Assembly (NCBI GenBank): GCA_020444205.1
Contig: JAHLLJ010000003.1
Location: 23,743-87,742 of the forward strand
DNA length: 64,000 bases
Direction: 5' to 3'
Source of the DNA: Deltaproteobacteria bacterium
GTDB taxonomy: Bacteria; Desulfobacterota; Desulfarculia; Desulfarculales; Desulfarculaceae
Position numbers and translations under genes: made by a program. The notes below the pieces were generated by a model. It searched no databases. It saw nothing but the letters and a program-made list of their open reading frames with translations, and was not told the origin of the DNA. Below, one piece after another: positions 58,621 through 64,000 of the stretch (position 1 is its first letter; each line of letters opens with the position of its first letter).

Positions 58621-59979
58621 TTATTTGAGCATCTGGCGATAGGTGCTCTTGTTACCCAGGTTGGGGCGGCCAGTGGCCAGGGGGCCGGGCCGCACCACCG
58701 AGGTGAGCGCGCCAACCGGACGGCGGCTGCGCGCGGGCTGGGCCTCGGGAACCTCGGCGGTAACCGGCTTGTCCAGCACCACGGTCATGCCCGCGCCCAT
58801 GATGAGCAGCACCGCCGCGGTGAGGTAGGCTGACTCATAGGAGCCGGTGGCGGCCACTATCATCTGGGAGACCCGGGGCAGCACGAAACCGCCCGCGCCC
58901 CAGGCGGTGAACACCAGGCCGTAGTTGACGCCAAAGTTCTTGAGCCCGAAGTAGTCCTTGGTGGCCGAGGGGAACAGGGAGAGGTTGGTGCCGTAGTTGA
59001 AGCCCACCAGGGCGGCGGCCATGACCATCACGATGGCCTGCTCCTTGCCCACCATCATCAGGGAGAACAGCAGCAAGGACTGGAAGCAGAGCATGATGGC
59101 CAGGGTCTGGGTGCGCCCGATTTTGTCCGAGAGCGTCCCGGCCACGATGCGGCCGCCCGCGTTGCCCACGGCCATCAGGGCCACCACCACCCAGGCCATG
59201 TCGCCCAGGCTGGCCTTGGCCATGCCGGCCACGTTGCCGATGATCATCAGGCCCGCGCCCGCGCCCACGAAGTAGGTGAACCACAACAGGTAGAAGGTCT
59301 TGGTGCGCAGCATGGCCGAGGGAGCGAAGTCCAGCCCCTTGGCCTTGGGAGCCGCCTGGGCCTTGGGCTCGGACTCGGGATTGTAACCCTTGGGCGGGTT
59401 GACCAAAAACTGAGCCAGCCCGCAGACCACGATGATAAAGGCGCCGCCGAAGATCATCATGGCCGAGCCGAGGCCCAGGGTGTGGATGAGGTAGTTGCTC
59501 AGGGGAGCGATGTACACCGAGGCCAGGCCGAATCCCGAGACTACCAGCCCGGCGATGAGGCCGGTCTTGGCCGCGGGGAACCACTTGATGGCCGGCGGGG
59601 TGGCCGAGGCATAGCCGAAACCCAGGCCGGTGCCGGTGAGCACGCCAAAGCCCAGGACCCACACCCACAGGGAGTAGGACTGGCTGATCCACATCAGGCC
59701 CAGGCCGGTGAGCACCCCGCCGATGACCGCGGTTATGCGCGGCGAGAATTTATCTTGCAGGCGCCCGGCGAAGATCATGCTGAAGGCAAAGGCCAGACAG
59801 CAGACCGCGTAGGGGTCGTTGAGGGAGGAAAGGCTCCATTCAAAACGGCCGTCGCCGGCCACAATGGAGTCCTTGATGGCCATCTTGAACATGCTCCAGG
59901 TATAGAGGATGCCCAAGGCCAGGTTTATGCCGATTCCGGCCGTGGTCACCGACCATCCGCGATTCTTGACCTTTTCCAT
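58621..59979 (-). CDS. OFA-family (oxalate/formate antiporter-like) MFS transporter
   Basis: NLALGILYTWSMFKMAIKDS; GLGFGYASATPPAIKWFPAAKTGLIAGLVVSGFGLASVYIAPL. Confidence 0.92.
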   Translation of the reverse strand: MEKVKNRGWSVTTAGIGINLALGILYTWSMFKMAIKDSIVAGDGRFEWSLSSLNDPYAVCCLAFAFSMIFAGRLQDKFSPRITAVIGGVLTGLGLMWISQSYSLWVWVLGFGVLTGTGLGFGYASATPPAIKWFPAAKTGLIAGLVVSGFGLASVYIAPLSNYLIHTLGLGSAMMIFGGAFIIVVCGLAQFLVNPPKGYNPESEPKAQAAPKAKGLDFAPSAMLRTKTFYLLWFTYFVGAGAGLMIIGNVAGMAKASLGDMAWVVVALMAVGNAGGRIVAGTLSDKIGRTQTLAIMLCFQSLLLFSLMMVGKEQAIVMVMAAALVGFNYGTNLSLFPSATKDYFGLKNFGVNYGLVFTAWGAGGFVLPRVSQMIVAATGSYESAYLTAAVLLIMGAGMTVVLDKPVTAEVPEAQPARSRRPVGALTSVVRPGPLATGRPNLGNKSTYRQMLK

Positions 59980-60180
59980 GGCTCTTTTCTCCCTCCGGGC
60001 CGTGCCCTGTGCTTTGGATTCGCCTCCTATTAGTTCAAGTTCCGGGCCAACGCGCGGTAAAAGGAGATTAGTTCAGTTGTAACGATTACTTATAAATATA
60101 TGGCCGCTCCGGAGGAGCGGCCTGGGAGCGGCCAAAAGCGGCTAAAAAGTAGAAAATTTTCTAGATTTGTGGAAGTTTTT

Positions 60181-61566
<1,386 letters not shown>

Positions 61567-61572
61567 GGTCTC

Positions 61573-63789
61573 CTATCCGTGGGAGTCGTAGCCCCAATAG
61601 GCCGAAGCAGGCAGCTCCATGGTAAACATGGCCCCTCCCCAGCGGCTCTGGCTCACGCTGAGCTTGCCGCCGTGGTCGCTCACTATGCGGTGGCACAGGC
61701 TCAGCCCAATGCCCGAGCCCTCACGGCGGCCGGTGAAAAAGGGGTCGAACACCTTTTCCCTCAGGGCCTGGGGCACGCCGGGGCCGGAGTCGGACACCCG
61801 GATTACGATGCGGTCCATCTCCAGGGAGGAATCCAGGCCGATCTTCTTTTCCCCATCCACCTCGCTCAGCGCCTGCACCGCGTTGGTGATCAGATTCATG
61901 AGCACTTGTTCCAAAAGCTGACCATCGGCGTGGGCCAAGGGAAGATGGTCGGCCAGGGAGGCCTCCAGGGTGATGCCCGCCTTGCGCAGGGTCACCGCCG
62001 ACAGCTCCATCACATTGGTCACCACCTGGTTCAGGTTGATCAGCGAGACCTTGGGCGCGGTGGGACGGCTGAAGTCCAGCACCCGTCTGATCACCCCCTC
62101 GATGCGCTGGCTGGCCGCCTGCATCTTGGCCACGATCTCCTCGACTTCGGCCATGCCCTGGGTCTTGCCGCTCAGGGCGCTGAGGTACAGGTTGATGCCC
62201 GATAGGGGGTTGCGTATCTCATGGGCGATGCCCGCGGCCACCCGCCCCAGGGAGGCCATCTTGTCCTGGATGCTAACCAGGCGCTCCAGCTCCCGGGCCT
62301 TGGTGATGTCGAGCATGATGATCAGCCTGGCTTCGCTGCCCTGGTAAACGATGCTCCCGGCCCGGCAGTGCACCCAGCGGGCCGCGCCGCCGGTATGGTC
62401 CTCGCCGTTTAAAAAGCCCAGGTCCAAATCCTGGCCCTCTTCCGCCTCGGGGCCGGCTTGCTGGTCCGGTTTTTTGGACAACTCCAATAACTTGGCCAGG
62501 CGGGGATCGCCCTGCCGGCCCAAAGAGGCCAGGTCAAAGGGCGTTTCGGCCGGGCCAAGGACGCGGGTGGCCTCTGGGTTGCAGTACACCACCTGTCCGC
62601 CCTGTACGATGGCGATGCCCACCTGGGCATTTTCCACCAAGGTGCGGAAGCGGCGCTCGCTTTCGGCCAGGGCCCGGTCCATCTCCCGGCGGCGGGTGAT
62701 GTCCTCATAGGTGCACAGCACTCCCACCACCCGGCCTTGGGGCCCGCGCAGGGGGATGCGGTTGGCGTCCATCCACAAGGTGGAGCCGCCCGGCCCCTGC
62801 TGGGGCTCGATAACGTGGTGCTGCACCTCGCCGGTGGCCATGACCTCCTGCTCGGCCCGCTCCAACAGGGCGGCCTCGGCTGGAGGGCGGGGCAGCTCGT
62901 GGTCGTGCAGGCCTTTTATCTGGGCCGGGTCGGACAGGCTTACGTGAGCGGCAAAGGCGCGGTTGCACCCCAGATAGCCGCCCCGGCGGTCCTTCCAAAA
63001 GATGAGCTGGGGAATGTTATCCATAACCAGGCGCAGCATGCCCCGGGAGCGCTGGGTTTCCACCTCGGCCCGGCTGCGGCGGCGTTCGGCCCTTAGGCTT
63101 TGGGAGATGATGTATAGCTCCAGCAGGGCCACGATGGCCACGATAGCCAGGCTGACCCAGGTGAGCCGCCCGGTGATGGCGGCCATTTGCTGGGAAACGT
63201 CCTCCACGTAGATGCCGGTGCCCACCACCCAGCCCCAAGGAGCGAACTCCTTGACAAAGCTGACCTTGGGCACCACATGGGCCGGGTCGTCCTTCCACTG
63301 CCACATGTAGTCCACGTAGCCCTTGCCGCTTCCCTTGACCACCTTGACCACCTCGGAAAACAGGCGCTTGCCGTGAGGGTCGCGGAAATCGGCTACGTTT
63401 TTGCCTTCCAGGTCCGGGCGGTAGGGATGCATCACCATGCGGGGCTCCAGGTCGTTGACCCAGAAGTAGTCCTTGCCCTCGGCCCCGTAGCGCATGGCCC
63501 TGAGCTGCTGCTTGGCTCGTACTTGGGCCTGGTTCCTGGTGAGCAGGCCCTTTTCCTCCTGGGAATGGTAATAGGCCAGCACGTCCCAGGCGCTTTGGGT
63601 GAGCTCGCGGATCATCTCCCGCTTGCGGTCCATGAAGGCGTTTTCCACCGAAGGCAGGATCACCGCGAAAAAAGCGGCAGAGAAAAGCAGGATGGTGAGC
63701 ACCGAGGGCAGCACCAGGCGCAGCAGTGCGCCGGGCCACCAACGGCCGGGCACCGGCGGAGCTTGTTTTGGCGCGCCCGAGGCGGACAT
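61573..63789 (-). CDS. Cache-domain, dual-PAS sensor histidine kinase
   Basis: Periplasmic Cache (GKDYFWVNDLEPRMVMHPYRPDLEGKNVADFRDPHGKRLF), PAS domains, HisKA (AAGIAHEIRNPLSGI), HATPase (DSGPGVP...GSGIGLSLCHRIV). Confidence 0.95.
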   Translation of the reverse strand: MSASGAPKQAPPVPGRWWPGALLRLVLPSVLTILLFSAAFFAVILPSVENAFMDRKREMIRELTQSAWDVLAYYHSQEEKGLLTRNQAQVRAKQQLRAMRYGAEGKDYFWVNDLEPRMVMHPYRPDLEGKNVADFRDPHGKRLFSEVVKVVKGSGKGYVDYMWQWKDDPAHVVPKVSFVKEFAPWGWVVGTGIYVEDVSQQMAAITGRLTWVSLAIVAIVALLELYIISQSLRAERRRSRAEVETQRSRGMLRLVMDNIPQLIFWKDRRGGYLGCNRAFAAHVSLSDPAQIKGLHDHELPRPPAEAALLERAEQEVMATGEVQHHVIEPQQGPGGSTLWMDANRIPLRGPQGRVVGVLCTYEDITRRREMDRALAESERRFRTLVENAQVGIAIVQGGQVVYCNPEATRVLGPAETPFDLASLGRQGDPRLAKLLELSKKPDQQAGPEAEEGQDLDLGFLNGEDHTGGAARWVHCRAGSIVYQGSEARLIIMLDITKARELERLVSIQDKMASLGRVAAGIAHEIRNPLSGINLYLSALSGKTQGMAEVEEIVAKMQAASQRIEGVIRRVLDFSRPTAPKVSLINLNQVVTNVMELSAVTLRKAGITLEASLADHLPLAHADGQLLEQVLMNLITNAVQALSEVDGEKKIGLDSSLEMDRIVIRVSDSGPGVPQALREKVFDPFFTGRREGSGIGLSLCHRIVSDHGGKLSVSQSRWGGAMFTMELPASAYWGYDSHG

Positions 63790-63899
63790 GGACCATGCTC
63801 CAGAGTGGAGGAGGGGCGATGCCCCCCGGCATCACCCCTCACATGGTTTCATTTTGCCGCCGCAAGATCAAGCAAGGAAATGGGCTATGACCGGGTGGG

Positions 63900-64000
63900 C
63901 TATATGCGCTCCCTAACCACGTGGAACTCGATGGTCGCGGCGGTGACCTTGCTGGCCCCCGAGTAGATCAGGCTGACCGTCCACAGACCTTGCAGGCTGA
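63900..64000 (-). CDS. C-terminal end of an unidentified protein, truncated by window edge
   Basis: Open frame ...SLQGLWTVSLIYSGASKVTAATIEFHVVRERI* reading off the window end. Confidence 0.5.
   Translation of the reverse strand, partial: SLQGLWTVSLIYSGASKVTAATIEFHVVRERI

Noticed and set aside
60030-60060. Sigma54-like element upstream of the 58621-59979 MFS gene (minus strand TTGGCCCGGAACTTGAAC)
   Set aside because: The -12 element reads TTGA rather than TTGC; too degenerate to call although the -24 element is good.

Overview
GC-rich window, probably deltaproteobacterial or sulfate-reducer-like judging from gene content. It is densely packed with catabolic and energy-metabolism operons. I saw no tRNA, rRNA, CRISPR array, transposase or phage genes. 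Left to right: a partial DnaE; a TetR-RND tripartite efflux operon with an AcrR-type operator; a NarX/NarL-like two-component pair; a secreted HEAT-repeat protein with a structured leader; a DcaP-like porin; a 3-hydroxyacyl-CoA dehydrogenase; a sigma54 activator divergent from an Fe-S/NrfD/13-heme cytochrome operon; an MFS carrier; a CyuA, nitroreductase and ATC-hydrolase-family group leading into a TAXI-TRAP, UbiD, zinc-ribbon, MFS, UbiX, RidA, GntR cluster (+ strand); a convergent, mirror-image GntR, UbiD, zinc-ribbon, Mo-hydroxylase, TRAP, TAXI, MBL cluster (- strand); a divergent LarA-like protein next to a Liv ABC transporter; an OlsF-like acyltransferase; a Mo oxidoreductase; a sigma54 activator with a 38-bp palindrome; a CoA-transferase and SDR pair with divergent sigma54 promoters; an HD-GYP protein; an MFS carrier; and an NtrC-type two-component pair. 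The best candidates for something undescribed are: (i) the two mirror-image UbiD / small zinc-ribbon / TAXI-TRAP cassettes, which converge on tandem copies of a dispersed palindromic repeat; (ii) the mutually exclusive CCAAACC/GGTTTGG/CCCAAACC pairing in the HEAT-protein leader; (iii) the 13-heme OTR-like membrane complex under a visible sigma54 promoter and UAS; and (iv) the LarA-like protein that appears to have lost canonical catalytic motifs. All assignments come from reading sequence by eye; no database search was run.
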